The position numbers and the translations under genes were made by a program. The notes below the pieces were generated by a model. The model had not been told where the DNA came from. It was given only the letters and a program-made list of their open reading frames with translations, and did no database searches. DNA of 64,000 nucleotides from CAYRNY01 sp964425755 (GTDB lineage: Bacteria; Chloroflexota; Anaerolineae; Aggregatilineales; Aggregatilineaceae): the NCBI GenBank assembly GCA_964425755.1, contig CAYRNY010000002.1, forward strand, positions 310,001-374,000, in the 5' to 3' direction. Positions 52,431 to 61,131 of the stretch are shown piece after piece (position 1 is the stretch's first letter; every line of letters begins with the position of its first letter).

Positions 52431-53004
52431 CTACGCATTGAGCAAAGATTTGCAGTCTCTGTCCGAGATGAAACATCTGCGCCTCAAAGCCATGCGTCTG
52501 TTCGAAGAAGCCCTCACCAATGGGGACCATGTAACGCTCGTTGAATTCATCGAACGCCAGCTTATTCAGGATCCGCCGCGACTTCACTTGCTGCGCGATA
52601 TTGCGGACGATCTGCAGCAACGGTTGTTATCGCTGCGTGAGCATCATTTCGATGTCCGCGAACGGGTTGTAAACGCGCTCAGCGAAGGTTACGGTATTGA
52701 TATCACGTCACTTGCGCCGCCAAACCGCTTGGAGACGTACCACCTGCTCAAGCTCGGTGACATCGCGGCCTATGTCCGGGAGCACAGTGGCGATTTAGAC
52801 GCCGACGATCTGGTGTTGCTGGAAAAAATGATCGCGGCGTCATTGGAGATGGCCGAACAACTCCATAACGATATCCAGATGACGGCCCATTTGCATCACC
52901 TGGTGTTAGACTGGCTGGAAGGCATGAGCGCCATCACAGCACGACGCCAATGGCCCACATCGGGCGCGGTGCAAGGCCATCAAGAGCAACCGACGCAACA
53001 CTGA
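52423..53004 (+). CDS. Hypothetical helical protein
   Basis: A 193-residue soluble protein, mostly helical and charged, not in a family I can name. Text such as HLRLKAMRLFEEALTNGDHV, FIERQLIQDPPRLHLLRDIA and ETYHLLKLGDIAAYVREHSG looks like a stack of amphipathic helices. The chosen ATG at 52423 has AAGGAG seven bases ahead and overlaps the DUF971 stop, indicating translational coupling. No transmembrane segment or catalytic motif is seen. The gap of 98 bases to hpt suggests hpt has its own promoter. Confidence 0.72.
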   Translation: MLDYALSKDLQSLSEMKHLRLKAMRLFEEALTNGDHVTLVEFIERQLIQDPPRLHLLRDIADDLQQRLLSLREHHFDVRERVVNALSEGYGIDITSLAPPNRLETYHLLKLGDIAAYVREHSGDLDADDLVLLEKMIAASLEMAEQLHNDIQMTAHLHHLVLDWLEGMSAITARRQWPTSGAVQGHQEQPTQH

Positions 53005-53102
53005 GCGGGTGATACCATAGCCAGCTACAGCCGGCGCATTCGGGTTGCGGCGGCTGATCTTTTTATAGTTGGGGCCGCTTTAGACACCGCTCGAGGGATT
53101 TC

Positions 53103-53663
53103 ATGACTCAACACTATGACAAATATCTCGACGAGATTCTAATCGACAGCGACACATTACAGGCGCGAATTCGCGAACTGGCCGCCCAGATTGACAGGGA
53201 TTACGCGGGGATAGATGATCTGCTGCTGGTCTGTGTGCTGAAAGGCGGCGTCATGTTCCTGACCGATTTGATGCGCCGCATTACCGTTCCACATGGTATC
53301 GATTTTATGGCGATCGCCAGTTATGGCGATGGCGCGCGCGAATCATCCGGGCGCGTGCGGATCGATATGGACTTGCGTCAAGACATCGCCGGTAAGCACA
53401 TCTTGATCGTGGAGGACATCATCGACAGCGGGCACACGCTGCAGTACATCTTAAGCCTGCTGGAAACCCGCCAGCCTGCCAGCCTGCGTGTTTGTTCCCT
53501 GCTGAGCAAACCGAGTCGCCGCCAGGTCGATATTGATATCGACTATATCGGATTTGAAATCCCCGATAAATTCGTGTTCGGTTACGGGCTGGACCTGGAT
53601 GAGGTATTTCGCAATCTCCCGTTTGTGGGTGTGGTCAAGCCCGGCATGTTCTTTGAGGATTGA
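53103..53663 (+). CDS. hpt: Hypoxanthine phosphoribosyltransferase
   Basis: A 186-residue purine-salvage enzyme that makes IMP or GMP from hypoxanthine or guanine and PRPP. The PRPP-binding motif is ILIVEDIIDSGHTLQYILSL. Other signatures are LLVCVLKGGVMFLTDLMRRI, IDFMAIASYGDGARESSGRV and KFVFGYGLDLDEVFRNLPFV. The length fits bacterial Hpt. It starts with ATG at 53103 and lies 3 bases before the CCA-enzyme gene, which starts with TTG. The two are likely translationally coupled. Confidence 0.96.
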   Translation: MTQHYDKYLDEILIDSDTLQARIRELAAQIDRDYAGIDDLLLVCVLKGGVMFLTDLMRRITVPHGIDFMAIASYGDGARESSGRVRIDMDLRQDIAGKHILIVEDIIDSGHTLQYILSLLETRQPASLRVCSLLSKPSRRQVDIDIDYIGFEIPDKFVFGYGLDLDEVFRNLPFVGVVKPGMFFED

Positions 53664-53666
53664 TCA

Positions 53667-55181
53667 TTGCCTGATCCGATCGTGCCCCCTCGCCCGTTGT
53701 ATTGGGATTCCAGTGTCGAAAGACTGCGAGAAATCATCGCGCCGGATGTTGAAGTATACCTTGTCGGCGGGGCAGTTCGTGACGCTTATCTAGGTCGCCC
53801 GCTGCACGACATAGACCTCGCAACCCCCGGCGACGGGCGTCCACTGGCTCGCCGGCTCGCAAATGCGCTTTCAGGCGCGTATTATCCCCTCGATCGCGAA
53901 CGTGGCGTCGGTCGCGCGCTGGTCCCCTGGCACGACAGGCAACTGACGATTGACGTGGCCCAGTTTCGCGGGCCGGACCTGGAAACCGATCTGAGCTTGC
54001 GCGATTTTACGCTCAATGCAATGGCGGTCCGGCTGACGGGCGATTTGCAGGCCGTATTCGACCCAACCGGCGGACTGGTCGACCTGGAGGCAAAACGACT
54101 TCGCCAATGCGCACCAGGTGCCATCGCCGACGACCCCGTCCGCGTGCTGCGCGCTGTCCGGGCCAGCGTATCCTTTGGGCTGGTGATCGAGACGCAAACA
54201 CGCGCGGCAATCAGGGCGAGTATCCCCGCCCTTGACACGATCTCCGCCGAACGGATACGTGACGAGTTCTTCCAGATTCTCGATGTTGCGCGGCCATCTG
54301 CGGCACTGGCCGCACTCGACCAACTGGGCGTGCTAGCGCATGTAGTACCTGAAACAACCGCCATGCACGAGATAGTGCAAGGAGCACCCCACCAGTTTAA
54401 TCTGTGGCAGCATACGCTGAAAACGGTCGCATTTCTGGCTACATTCATCCACGTGATCGAACCAGGGTACGACGAGAACCTTACCGCGAACGTGCAGGCC
54501 GGGGCTGCTGCGTATGCGTTGCACGGTGTGCGCACGAATCTACGCGAGCATCTGGGCCAGGTGTGGCCCGATGAACGCTCGCACCGCGCGCTGCTGGTGC
54601 TGGCGGCACTCTTGCACGATGCGGGCAAACCGGAAGCGTCGACGGCGGATGAACAAGGACGCATCCATTTTCACGGTCATGAGCTGATTGGCGAAACGCT
54701 TGCCGAAAACCGAGCTCGCGAGCTGCGTTTAAGCAGCAATGAGGTCGAACGGTTAGCGACGATCGTACGCAACCATATGCGCCCGCATTGGCTCGCCACC
54801 GAACCCGAACTCTCGCGCCGCGCGATCTATCGCTTCTGGCGAGATACCGGGCCGGCGGGGGTTGATGTATGCTTGCTTGCTATGGCGGACTACGTGGCGA
54901 CATACGGAGTCACGCTCGATGCGGCGCAGTGGAGCAACTACCTTGAGCGAATACAGGCGCTGCTGCATTTCTACTTTAATCAGGTTGCCAGTGACGCGGC
55001 CCCTCCCCCGTTACTAAGCGGACAGGATCTGCTGGATCACTTTGACCTGACGCCCGGACCGCGTATCGGCGTGCTTCTCGAACATCTGCGCGAAGCACAA
55101 GCTGTGGGCGAGGTCACGACAAAAAAAGAAGCGCTGGACCGGATCCAACGCTTGCTGGACGACGAAAAAACCGATTCATAG
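53667..55181 (+). CDS. CCA-adding enzyme / poly(A) polymerase family protein with HD domain
   Basis: A 504-residue nucleotidyltransferase. The catalytic head has YLVGGAVRDAYLGRPLHDID (metal-binding Asp-x-Asp in DID), then LSLRDFTLNAMAV and a neck with DPVRVLRAVRASVSFG. A tail domain and an HD metal-binding segment (LHDAGKPEAST, GHELIGETLAEN) follow. It could add or repair tRNA CCA ends, or add short A tails; the head alone does not decide this. The tRNA-Arg at 49.8 kb lacks encoded CCA, so a CCA-adding activity is needed somewhere in this genome. TTG at 53667 is the start, with GAGG upstream and no ATG nearby. Confidence 0.88.
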   Translation: MPDPIVPPRPLYWDSSVERLREIIAPDVEVYLVGGAVRDAYLGRPLHDIDLATPGDGRPLARRLANALSGAYYPLDRERGVGRALVPWHDRQLTIDVAQFRGPDLETDLSLRDFTLNAMAVRLTGDLQAVFDPTGGLVDLEAKRLRQCAPGAIADDPVRVLRAVRASVSFGLVIETQTRAAIRASIPALDTISAERIRDEFFQILDVARPSAALAALDQLGVLAHVVPETTAMHEIVQGAPHQFNLWQHTLKTVAFLATFIHVIEPGYDENLTANVQAGAAAYALHGVRTNLREHLGQVWPDERSHRALLVLAALLHDAGKPEASTADEQGRIHFHGHELIGETLAENRARELRLSSNEVERLATIVRNHMRPHWLATEPELSRRAIYRFWRDTGPAGVDVCLLAMADYVATYGVTLDAAQWSNYLERIQALLHFYFNQVASDAAPPPLLSGQDLLDHFDLTPGPRIGVLLEHLREAQAVGEVTTKKEALDRIQRLLDDEKTDS

Positions 55182-55200
55182 CACCGCGCAACTCACGCAC

Positions 55201-55809
55201 TTATGCGTTTGCCCCGGTATTCGGCGGCGTCTCAACTGCTGGTTTATCTTCCACGTGCTCGAAGAACCACAGCAGTGTATTGCCATAGGTGCGCTCATCA
55301 TAAGGGCGTAGAGTCTCTAGTGCGACATCCTGACCCTGGCGTTCCACAGGATCGATCTGCACAATTACAACGCCATCAGGCTGAAGATGTGCCGGGTTTG
55401 TGTCGAGGGCCAGCAGAGTCTCTTTCCACATGCCTTTGTATTGAGGGGGCGCGACATAAATGTATTCGAATGGCTGCGGCTGGGGCCGCCGCAGGTAAAC
55501 GAAAGCGTCCACTCGCAGCACGCGGGCACGGTCGGCCAGTTTGGTGTGTAACAGATTCTCTTTGATTGTGCGAATGGCAAGCGGATGGTTATCGATAAAC
55601 CATGCGAGCTTGGCCCCCCGGCTGAGCGCTTCGATCCCCACGCTGCCTGTACCGGCGAACAGGTCCAGGAATGTGCAGCCACGCACACCGGTTCCCAGGA
55701 TATTGAACAACGCCTCTTTTACACGATCCATAACGGGACGCGTCGAATCGCCTGGGACCGGTTTTAGTTTGCGGCCTTTGGCGGTGCCAGAGATCACGCG
55801 GATTGCCAA
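55201..55809 (-). CDS. rsmD: 16S rRNA (guanine-N2)-methyltransferase, RsmD-like
   Basis: A 202-residue Rossmann methyltransferase of the RsmD family, which methylates G966 of 16S rRNA. MAIRVISGTAKGRKLKPVPG and RPVMDRVKEALFNILG are family hallmarks. The SAM-binding loop is FLDLFAGTGSVGIEALSRGA. The catalytic motif is unusual: the expected (D/N)PP(Y/F) reads VAPPQYKGM at residues 119-127, with Ala120 where Asp or Asn usually sits. It is monocistronic and convergent with the CCA-enzyme gene, about 20 bases away. Whether the altered motif changes activity cannot be told from sequence. Confidence 0.88.
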   Translation of the reverse strand: MAIRVISGTAKGRKLKPVPGDSTRPVMDRVKEALFNILGTGVRGCTFLDLFAGTGSVGIEALSRGAKLAWFIDNHPLAIRTIKENLLHTKLADRARVLRVDAFVYLRRPQPQPFEYIYVAPPQYKGMWKETLLALDTNPAHLQPDGVVIVQIDPVERQGQDVALETLRPYDERTYGNTLLWFFEHVEDKPAVETPPNTGANA

Positions 55810-55828
55810 ACTGCCCTCTCAGTCACGC

Positions 55829-56830
55829 CTAGACGATCGACTCGACGACTTCGCGCGCGGCGCGGATATTGGAAGTCGGCGTGGTTGTCATGATCACACA
55901 ACCAGTGGATAGGATAAACCGCCGTCCGTTCGTTTGCTCGATGGCCTGCCGCGCCTGTGAGCGCACTTCAACCGGTGTGCCGTTGTGCATCGGGTCCCAA
56001 CGACCTAACCCGCCGCTGACTGCCCCATCAAACTTGAGTTTGCCTTCGGACAGCGCCATGCCGGTTTCACGATCGTGGTAGTTGATCACCTGCACCGGAT
56101 AGTCGGTCACAAGATCAAACATGGGAGCCGTGCCGTGCAGGTGGAGCACGTTCAGCCACCAGTCATTCGGCAACGCCTCAAGAATCTGCAAATCATACGG
56201 GCGACCAAATTCACGATATTCTGCTTCGCTCATGACGGCGTAGGATGCATGTTGGATCGCGTAGAATATGCCAGAGACCCCTGACCGCCGCATCGCGTCG
56301 ATAAACCTGAGCGTGCTCTCTGTGATGGTTCCCAGGCCGGTTTTTACCCGATCCGGCGCGGTGCGCATGTGTTCAATCAAACGTTGCTTGCCTGCGATAT
56401 TCTTGGCCTGGGCCAGCGGGCTGAAAATTGTTTGAATGAACGGGACTTCGTCGCCAAACGCGTCTTGGAGCATCCGCAAAACGTCAAGCTGCCGCGCCAA
56501 TGCACCTCGATCCGGGTCCAGCACACGAAGTTCTGTCCAGTCGAGCGAGCGTTCTACGACATACTTCGTGTATTCGCGCGTACCCTCAAGGTTGCCCGCC
56601 CATCGATCCTGAACCCCGTAATCGGTGATACAGTAGCTGCTGGCGGGTGTCACCTTGACAAAGTCAAAATCCCAACGGCGTTGGAAGGCAATCGTCGCAT
56701 CAGCGAGGTCGGCTGCACGCTGATCGTCGCCCGGCCAATGGCGCCATAATGCTACCGGTGTGCGGTCTACTTCACCGCCTTGAATCGCTCGTTCAAGCCG
56801 CTCGCGCTTGGATAACGTCATGTTAGACAT
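55829..56830 (-). CDS. Uroporphyrinogen decarboxylase family protein
   Basis: A 333-residue TIM-barrel protein of the UroD/MtaA superfamily. Text such as KRERLERAIQGGEVDRTPVA, VPFIQTIFSPLAQAKNIAGK and SGIFYAIQHASYAVMSEAEY fits. The strand with the substrate-binding arginines of true HemE is not the standard one (LWRHWPGDDQRAAD here). It is therefore more likely a corrinoid/methyl-transfer or other UroD-like enzyme than HemE. I start at ATG 56830; the ATG at 56821 is equally open, since GGGGAG lies 2 bases from the former and 11 from the latter. It follows the TPR gene by 19 bases and they probably form one operon. Confidence 0.8.
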   Translation of the reverse strand: MSNMTLSKRERLERAIQGGEVDRTPVALWRHWPGDDQRAADLADATIAFQRRWDFDFVKVTPASSYCITDYGVQDRWAGNLEGTREYTKYVVERSLDWTELRVLDPDRGALARQLDVLRMLQDAFGDEVPFIQTIFSPLAQAKNIAGKQRLIEHMRTAPDRVKTGLGTITESTLRFIDAMRRSGVSGIFYAIQHASYAVMSEAEYREFGRPYDLQILEALPNDWWLNVLHLHGTAPMFDLVTDYPVQVINYHDRETGMALSEGKLKFDGAVSGGLGRWDPMHNGTPVEVRSQARQAIEQTNGRRFILSTGCVIMTTTPTSNIRAAREVVESIV

Positions 56831-56849
56831 TGCTCCCCGGATAGTGCGT

Positions 56850-57161
56850 TCATTGCATGAAATCGCCGATAAACTCAAGCTGTTGGTCAATCATCCGGCT
56901 CAACATCGGGAGCCGCCCTAACTCTCCGGGTGCCCTTTCCAGTTCGGCCTGGACCAACTCTTTTGCCCGCGTGAACACCTGACGGGCGTTTTCCAGATCA
57001 CCAGATTTGCGGTAGGAAAGCCCCAGGCCCCAATGGGCATCGATGTTGTCCGGTGCCTGGGCAACAAGCTCTTTAAACTGCGCGATGGCAGTTGCTTGAT
57101 CACCTTTGTAGTGGGCTTTCCAGGCCTGGCCAATCCTTACGTCGATATCGTTTTCGCTCAT
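56850..57161 (-). CDS. Small TPR protein
   Basis: A 103-residue TPR protein. Two clear repeats are DQATAIAQFKELVAQAPDNI and AHWGLGLSYRKSGDLENARQ; a third weak helix pair follows, ending QLEFIGDFMQ. It is soluble and has no other domain. I start at ATG 57161, which has GGAG seven bases ahead; a longer open frame upstream to 57230 has no support. A predicted promoter lies at 57248-57275. It precedes the UroD-like gene in the same direction, so it may be a partner or scaffold for it; this is inference. Confidence 0.8.
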   Translation of the reverse strand: MSENDIDVRIGQAWKAHYKGDQATAIAQFKELVAQAPDNIDAHWGLGLSYRKSGDLENARQVFTRAKELVQAELERAPGELGRLPMLSRMIDQQLEFIGDFMQ

Positions 57162-57247
57162 CACTGTCTCCGTTGTGGTACGCTTATAACGCCTAAAGAT
57201 GTTTTTAAAGATGGCAAGAAAGCGTAGCAAATCAGACGCTATGTCGC

Positions 57248-57275
57248 ATTATACAAGACGCACCGGAATTGACAA
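57248..57275 (-). promoter_or_regulatory. Predicted promoter of the TPR-UroD operon
   Basis: Minus-strand TTGTCA (57275-57270) and TATAAT (57253-57248), 16-base spacer, 87 bases before the TPR start. Confidence 0.55.
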
Positions 57276-57525
57276 GGCATCCAGGCGATCAGCCAACACC
57301 CGTTTCGGCATCTGGACTGCCCAAATCCGGGGTATTCAAGCATATGGTTAGCGCTTATACTTAATTATACTCACTGACGGGCCTAAATAGTGTGCAGGGC
57401 GACGGGGGCTGACGATTGTTTTGTTCTATGCTGTCAGGAAAAGCTACAGTAGCAATCATACGCCCGTTCACGCATGAGGCCAACGAGGAACGCGCGACCG
57501 AGGCGGAATGCTGTAAAACGAAAAC

Positions 57526-57555
57526 TTGCGCTTTCATCCTGCGTCGCATTATAAA
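57526..57555 (+). promoter_or_regulatory. Predicted promoter of the Ser/Thr kinase gene
   Basis: TTGCGC (57526-57531) and TATAAA (57550-57555), 18-base spacer, 56 bases before the ATG. Confidence 0.5.
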
Positions 57556-57610
57556 CGGTTTGGAGCGTTCTCATGCCGTCTGCCGTACATATTGAAACAC
57601 TGGGTTACCT

Positions 57611-58858
57611 ATGTCAAACGACGCACTGATCAATGGACGTTATCGCCTCCTGGCACAGCAGGGATCGGGCGGCATGGCCGTCATCTACAAGGCGACGGAT
57701 CTTGCGTTGGGGCGTACCGTCGCTGTAAAAATCCTGCGTCCCAGCCTGACAAATGACCCGGAATTCCTCAAACACTTCCGGCAGGAGGCGCGTAACGTCG
57801 CCAATCTGTCGCACCCGAATATTGTGACCGTGCATGATGTCGGGCAAGATGGCAACACACACTACATCGTCATGGAATATGTTGACGGCGATGATTTGAA
57901 ACGCCTGATCCGTGCTGAAGCGCCTTTCTCCATTGATCGTGCGTTGAGCATTGCGATCCGGATCTGTGCCGGTGTGGGATACGCGCACCGTGCAGGGTTG
58001 ATCCATGCCGACGTCAAGCCACAAAATGTGTTGGTGATGGAGAATGACAATATCAAAGTGACCGACTTTGGTATTGCCCAGGCGCTTTCAGCGACCCAGC
58101 CGCGTGAGCGCCAGCGGATTGTATGGGGCAGCCCGCATTATTTTTCCCCAGAACAGGCCCAGGGTGATCCCCCGACACCCGCGTCCGATGTGTATGCGAT
58201 CGGAATCGTGCTCTTCGAAATGCTGACCGGTCGCTTGCCATTTGTCGGCACCGATCAAAAAGAACTGGCATTGGCGCATATACACGAAGCGCCGCCGAAC
58301 GCGTCTGATTTCAACCCGAATGTACCCGTCCATCTGGATCGCATCCTGCAGAAGGTTTTGTCAAAAGAGCCATCCGCACGCTATCGTGCCGCCGATCAAT
58401 TCGGACGCATTCTTAACAGCTATCGCCGCCAGGGGCAACTGACCACCGATCAAGTCCCTGAAGTTCCAGAGCAACCTGAAAGCGATCTGGGAGCCACTGC
58501 GCCCACGAGCCGCGAGTCGATCCGCGTGCAGTCGCCACCACAGCACGCCGTTGTTCCGCCACTGGCCGCCAACGGCATACCTGTAATAACCGATCCGCGA
58601 GCGGAAGCAGCCACCGATGCGTATTCGCATCCCCTCTATAGCGGTCCCCAAGCTGCCACCGGCGTGCCGCCGGTGCAAGCTCACCAACACGCATCATTGC
58701 CCCATCCCCCTGCCCCGATGCTGCAATCCCGCTACCGGGCAACCGAGCCGCCTGCACAGCTTGATGTTGTCACGTTGCTGTTGATCTTCATTGCGTTCAT
58801 TTCAGTCGTGTTGTTAATTCCGCTATGGGTTGCCGTGTATCAGGCATGGCTGGGCTGA
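57611..58858 (+). CDS. Serine/threonine protein kinase with C-terminal membrane anchor
   Basis: A 415-residue Hanks-type kinase. The kinase domain (residues 10-270) has GSGGMAVIYKATD, Lys40 in VAVK, Glu59, the catalytic loop IHADVKPQNVLV and DFG at 152-154. HRD is replaced by His-Ala-Asp at 132-134, while the catalytic Asp134 is kept. This makes it a non-RD kinase, normally not controlled by activation-loop phosphorylation. SPEQ stands for APE. A Pro-rich linker (about 285-380) precedes one membrane span (VTLLLIFIAFISVVLLIPLW). No PASTA or sensor domain follows; the C-terminus ends soon after the span. It is transcribed alone, 237 bases before ftsH. Confidence 0.93.
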   Translation: MSNDALINGRYRLLAQQGSGGMAVIYKATDLALGRTVAVKILRPSLTNDPEFLKHFRQEARNVANLSHPNIVTVHDVGQDGNTHYIVMEYVDGDDLKRLIRAEAPFSIDRALSIAIRICAGVGYAHRAGLIHADVKPQNVLVMENDNIKVTDFGIAQALSATQPRERQRIVWGSPHYFSPEQAQGDPPTPASDVYAIGIVLFEMLTGRLPFVGTDQKELALAHIHEAPPNASDFNPNVPVHLDRILQKVLSKEPSARYRAADQFGRILNSYRRQGQLTTDQVPEVPEQPESDLGATAPTSRESIRVQSPPQHAVVPPLAANGIPVITDPRAEAATDAYSHPLYSGPQAATGVPPVQAHQHASLPHPPAPMLQSRYRATEPPAQLDVVTLLLIFIAFISVVLLIPLWVAVYQAWLG

Positions 58859-58977
58859 GTAGATGCTTGATCCACTCGCTGCCTGCGCGCGTATAAAGCA
58901 TTGAAATGGGCAAACTTTCTTATGAAATGCTAATTCGGCACATTGATAAAAGTCTGGTCTTTCCCTGCCGGTTCTTG

Positions 58978-58983
58978 TATAAT
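58978..58983 (+). promoter_or_regulatory. Predicted -10 box of ftsH
   Basis: A perfect TATAAT 113 bases before the ftsH GTG. The -35 region is not convincing. The rest of the 237-base gap between the kinase and ftsH shows no gene on either strand. Confidence 0.4.
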
Positions 58984-59095
58984 TTCTGTAGTAAGAGTGA
59001 TAAAAAACGCCTCACCAAGTTGTGAATGGGACATCAGTAACAGCCGCATAATCGATGAGCCATTACCGTATTTGGGATGAGGGCTGGAGGCAAGA

Positions 59096-61048
59096 GTGAA
59101 TAACCGTTCGCGCAATATTTTCGTATACGTGCTCATTATCGCAGCAATTGCTGCGATAATCTTTGGAGTGCGGAACAACAACGCTGGGACGAGAGACATT
59201 TCGGCCAGCGATCTGGTGCGGGACATCAACCAGGGTCAAGTCGCCTCGATTGAAGTCTCCGACGAAAATGAACTCACAGCGACATATCGCGATGATGTCA
59301 AGCGCAAAACTCAGCTCAACGCGAACGCTGACAACCCGATCGCAGTGCTGGAATCATTAGGGGCGGACCCTGAGATCCTGCACAGTCAAGTCGATTTCGA
59401 GTTCAAGCAGCCCAGCAACCTTTTCAACTGGATTGGCCTGATCGGTACCTTCCTGCCCTTGCTGCTCATTGGCGGTTTCATCTACCTGATGTTGCGACAA
59501 GCGCAAGGTTCGAACAACCAGGCGATGTCGTTCGGCAAGAGCCGCGCCCGTATGTTCACAGGCGATCAGCCCACGGTGACGTTTGATGACGTTGCAGGGG
59601 CTGAGGAAGCCAAAGAGGAACTTCAGGAAGTTGTCGAATTCCTGAAGGACCCCGAACGATTTATCCAGCTTGGCGCGCGTATTCCGAAAGGCGTGTTGCT
59701 GGTCGGCCATCCCGGTACCGGCAAAACACTGATGGCAAAGGCCGTCAGCGGTGAAGCTGGCGTGCCATTCTTCAGCATCTCCGGCTCGGAATTCGTCGAG
59801 ATGTTTGTGGGCGTCGGTGCAAGCCGTGTGCGCGACCTGTTCGAACAGGCGAAACGGCACAGCCCGTGCATTGTCTTTGTCGACGAAATCGACGCCGTGG
59901 GACGACATCGCGGCGCCGGGCTGGGTGGCAGCCATGATGAACGCGAACAGACGCTGAACCAGATTCTTGTCGAAATGGACGGTTTCGACACCGACACGAA
60001 CGTGATCATCGTCGCGGCCACGAACCGTCCCGATATCCTCGATCCGGCGTTGCTGCGTCCGGGACGTTTTGACCGCCGCGTCGTGTTGGACCGTCCCGAT
60101 ATGCGTGGGCGCGAAGCTATTCTCAAGGTGCACTCGCGTGGAAAACCGCTCGCTTCCGATGTGGATTTGACGGTCCTGGCCAAGTCGACCCCCGGCTTTG
60201 TGGGGGCTGACCTGGAGAACCTGGTCAACGAAGCCGCGATCGTCGCCGCGCGCAAGAACAAGAAAAGCATCGGTATGCGTGATTTTGAAGAGGCTGTCGA
60301 ACGCGTTGTCCTGGGGCCGGAACGCCGCAGCCGCATTATCACAGAAGAAGAAAAACGCCTGATCGCCTACCACGAAGCCGGGCACGCCATTGTTGCACAT
60401 CTGTTGCCGAACGCTGACCCGGTGCGCAAGGTGACGATTGTCTCGCGCGGTATGGCCGGTGGGGTCACGTGGGTTATGCCGGAAAATGACTCGGCGCTTG
60501 GCACAACGCAGAAATACCAGGACCAGATCACCTGGACACTGGGCGGTCGCGCAGCCGAAGAAATTGTCTTTGGCGATATCACCAACGGCGCTTCAAGCGA
60601 TCTTGAGCATGTTACGCGTATCGCGCGCCAGATGGTGACGCGCTGGGGGATGAGCGCCCGGCTTGGTCCGCGTGTCTTCGGGCAAAAAGAGGAACTGGTG
60701 TTCCTGGGACGCGAGATCGGCGAGCAGCGTGATTACAGCGAAAGCATTGCCGAGCAGATCGACGAAGAGGTTCACGAGATCGTATCGGTGGCCTATGACA
60801 AGGCACGTAAGTTGCTGCGCGAAAACCGCGACAAACTGGATGCCGTCGCGAACCGTTTAATGGAAGTTGAGACGATCGGGCGCGATGAATTCCTTGCGCT
60901 AATGGGTGAGCCGCCATCTTCCGGTGGTGAGGGTGATGTGCCCAGCGAACCAACGGCATCGGCTAATGTCGAAGAAGATGTCGATGACGAGCAAACGGAT
61001 AGCGACCTGCCGCCTGCTCCGCTAGGGGCGGCGCCATCGCCGGCCTAG
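59096..61048 (+). CDS. ftsH: ATP-dependent zinc metalloprotease FtsH
   Basis: A 650-residue membrane AAA protease. Two membrane spans (residues 8-24 and 112-133) enclose a periplasmic-side domain of about 80 residues. The AAA domain has Walker A GHPGTGKT at 204-211, Walker B IVFVDEID at 259-266 and the second region of homology ATNRPDILDPALLRPGRFDR. The zinc protease site is HEAGH at 426-430. Walker A is unusual: Pro205 of the family's GPPGTGKT is His. The C-terminal tail is acidic (DVDDEQTDSDLPP). Start GTG has GGAGG six bases upstream. A 12-bp hairpin follows. FtsH degrades membrane and short-lived cytosolic proteins. Confidence 0.97.
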   Translation: MNNRSRNIFVYVLIIAAIAAIIFGVRNNNAGTRDISASDLVRDINQGQVASIEVSDENELTATYRDDVKRKTQLNANADNPIAVLESLGADPEILHSQVDFEFKQPSNLFNWIGLIGTFLPLLLIGGFIYLMLRQAQGSNNQAMSFGKSRARMFTGDQPTVTFDDVAGAEEAKEELQEVVEFLKDPERFIQLGARIPKGVLLVGHPGTGKTLMAKAVSGEAGVPFFSISGSEFVEMFVGVGASRVRDLFEQAKRHSPCIVFVDEIDAVGRHRGAGLGGSHDEREQTLNQILVEMDGFDTDTNVIIVAATNRPDILDPALLRPGRFDRRVVLDRPDMRGREAILKVHSRGKPLASDVDLTVLAKSTPGFVGADLENLVNEAAIVAARKNKKSIGMRDFEEAVERVVLGPERRSRIITEEEKRLIAYHEAGHAIVAHLLPNADPVRKVTIVSRGMAGGVTWVMPENDSALGTTQKYQDQITWTLGGRAAEEIVFGDITNGASSDLEHVTRIARQMVTRWGMSARLGPRVFGQKEELVFLGREIGEQRDYSESIAEQIDEEVHEIVSVAYDKARKLLRENRDKLDAVANRLMEVETIGRDEFLALMGEPPSSGGEGDVPSEPTASANVEEDVDDEQTDSDLPPAPLGAAPSPA

Positions 61049-61072
61049 AACGAATACAGCATCGCGCATGAA

Positions 61073-61104
61073 AAGAGTCCTGGGCGTGTTACCCCAGGAC
61101 TCTT
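61073..61104. terminator. Hairpin terminator between ftsH and the HAD gene
   Basis: A perfect 12-bp stem AAGAGTCCTGGG/CCCAGGACTCTT with an 8-base loop. On the minus strand it is followed by TTTTC, so it can serve the HAD gene; on the plus strand it follows ftsH by 25 bases. Confidence 0.65.
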
Positions 61105-61131
61105 ATTATCGATCCCGCGTGGCATGTGCGA

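Larger units (their letters stand above)
57162..57610. other. Divergent control region between the TPR/UroD operon and the kinase gene
   Basis: About 450 bases with no gene that I can support. The left end holds the minus-strand promoter (57248-57275) and the right end the kinase promoter (57526-57555). The middle is moderately AT-rich (ACTTAATTATACTCACTG at about 57359) without clear repeats. Confidence 0.5.

Noticed and set aside
59357..60400. A 347-codon open frame antisense to ftsH
   Set aside because: Fully covered by the FtsH AAA domain; composition typical of an antisense shadow.
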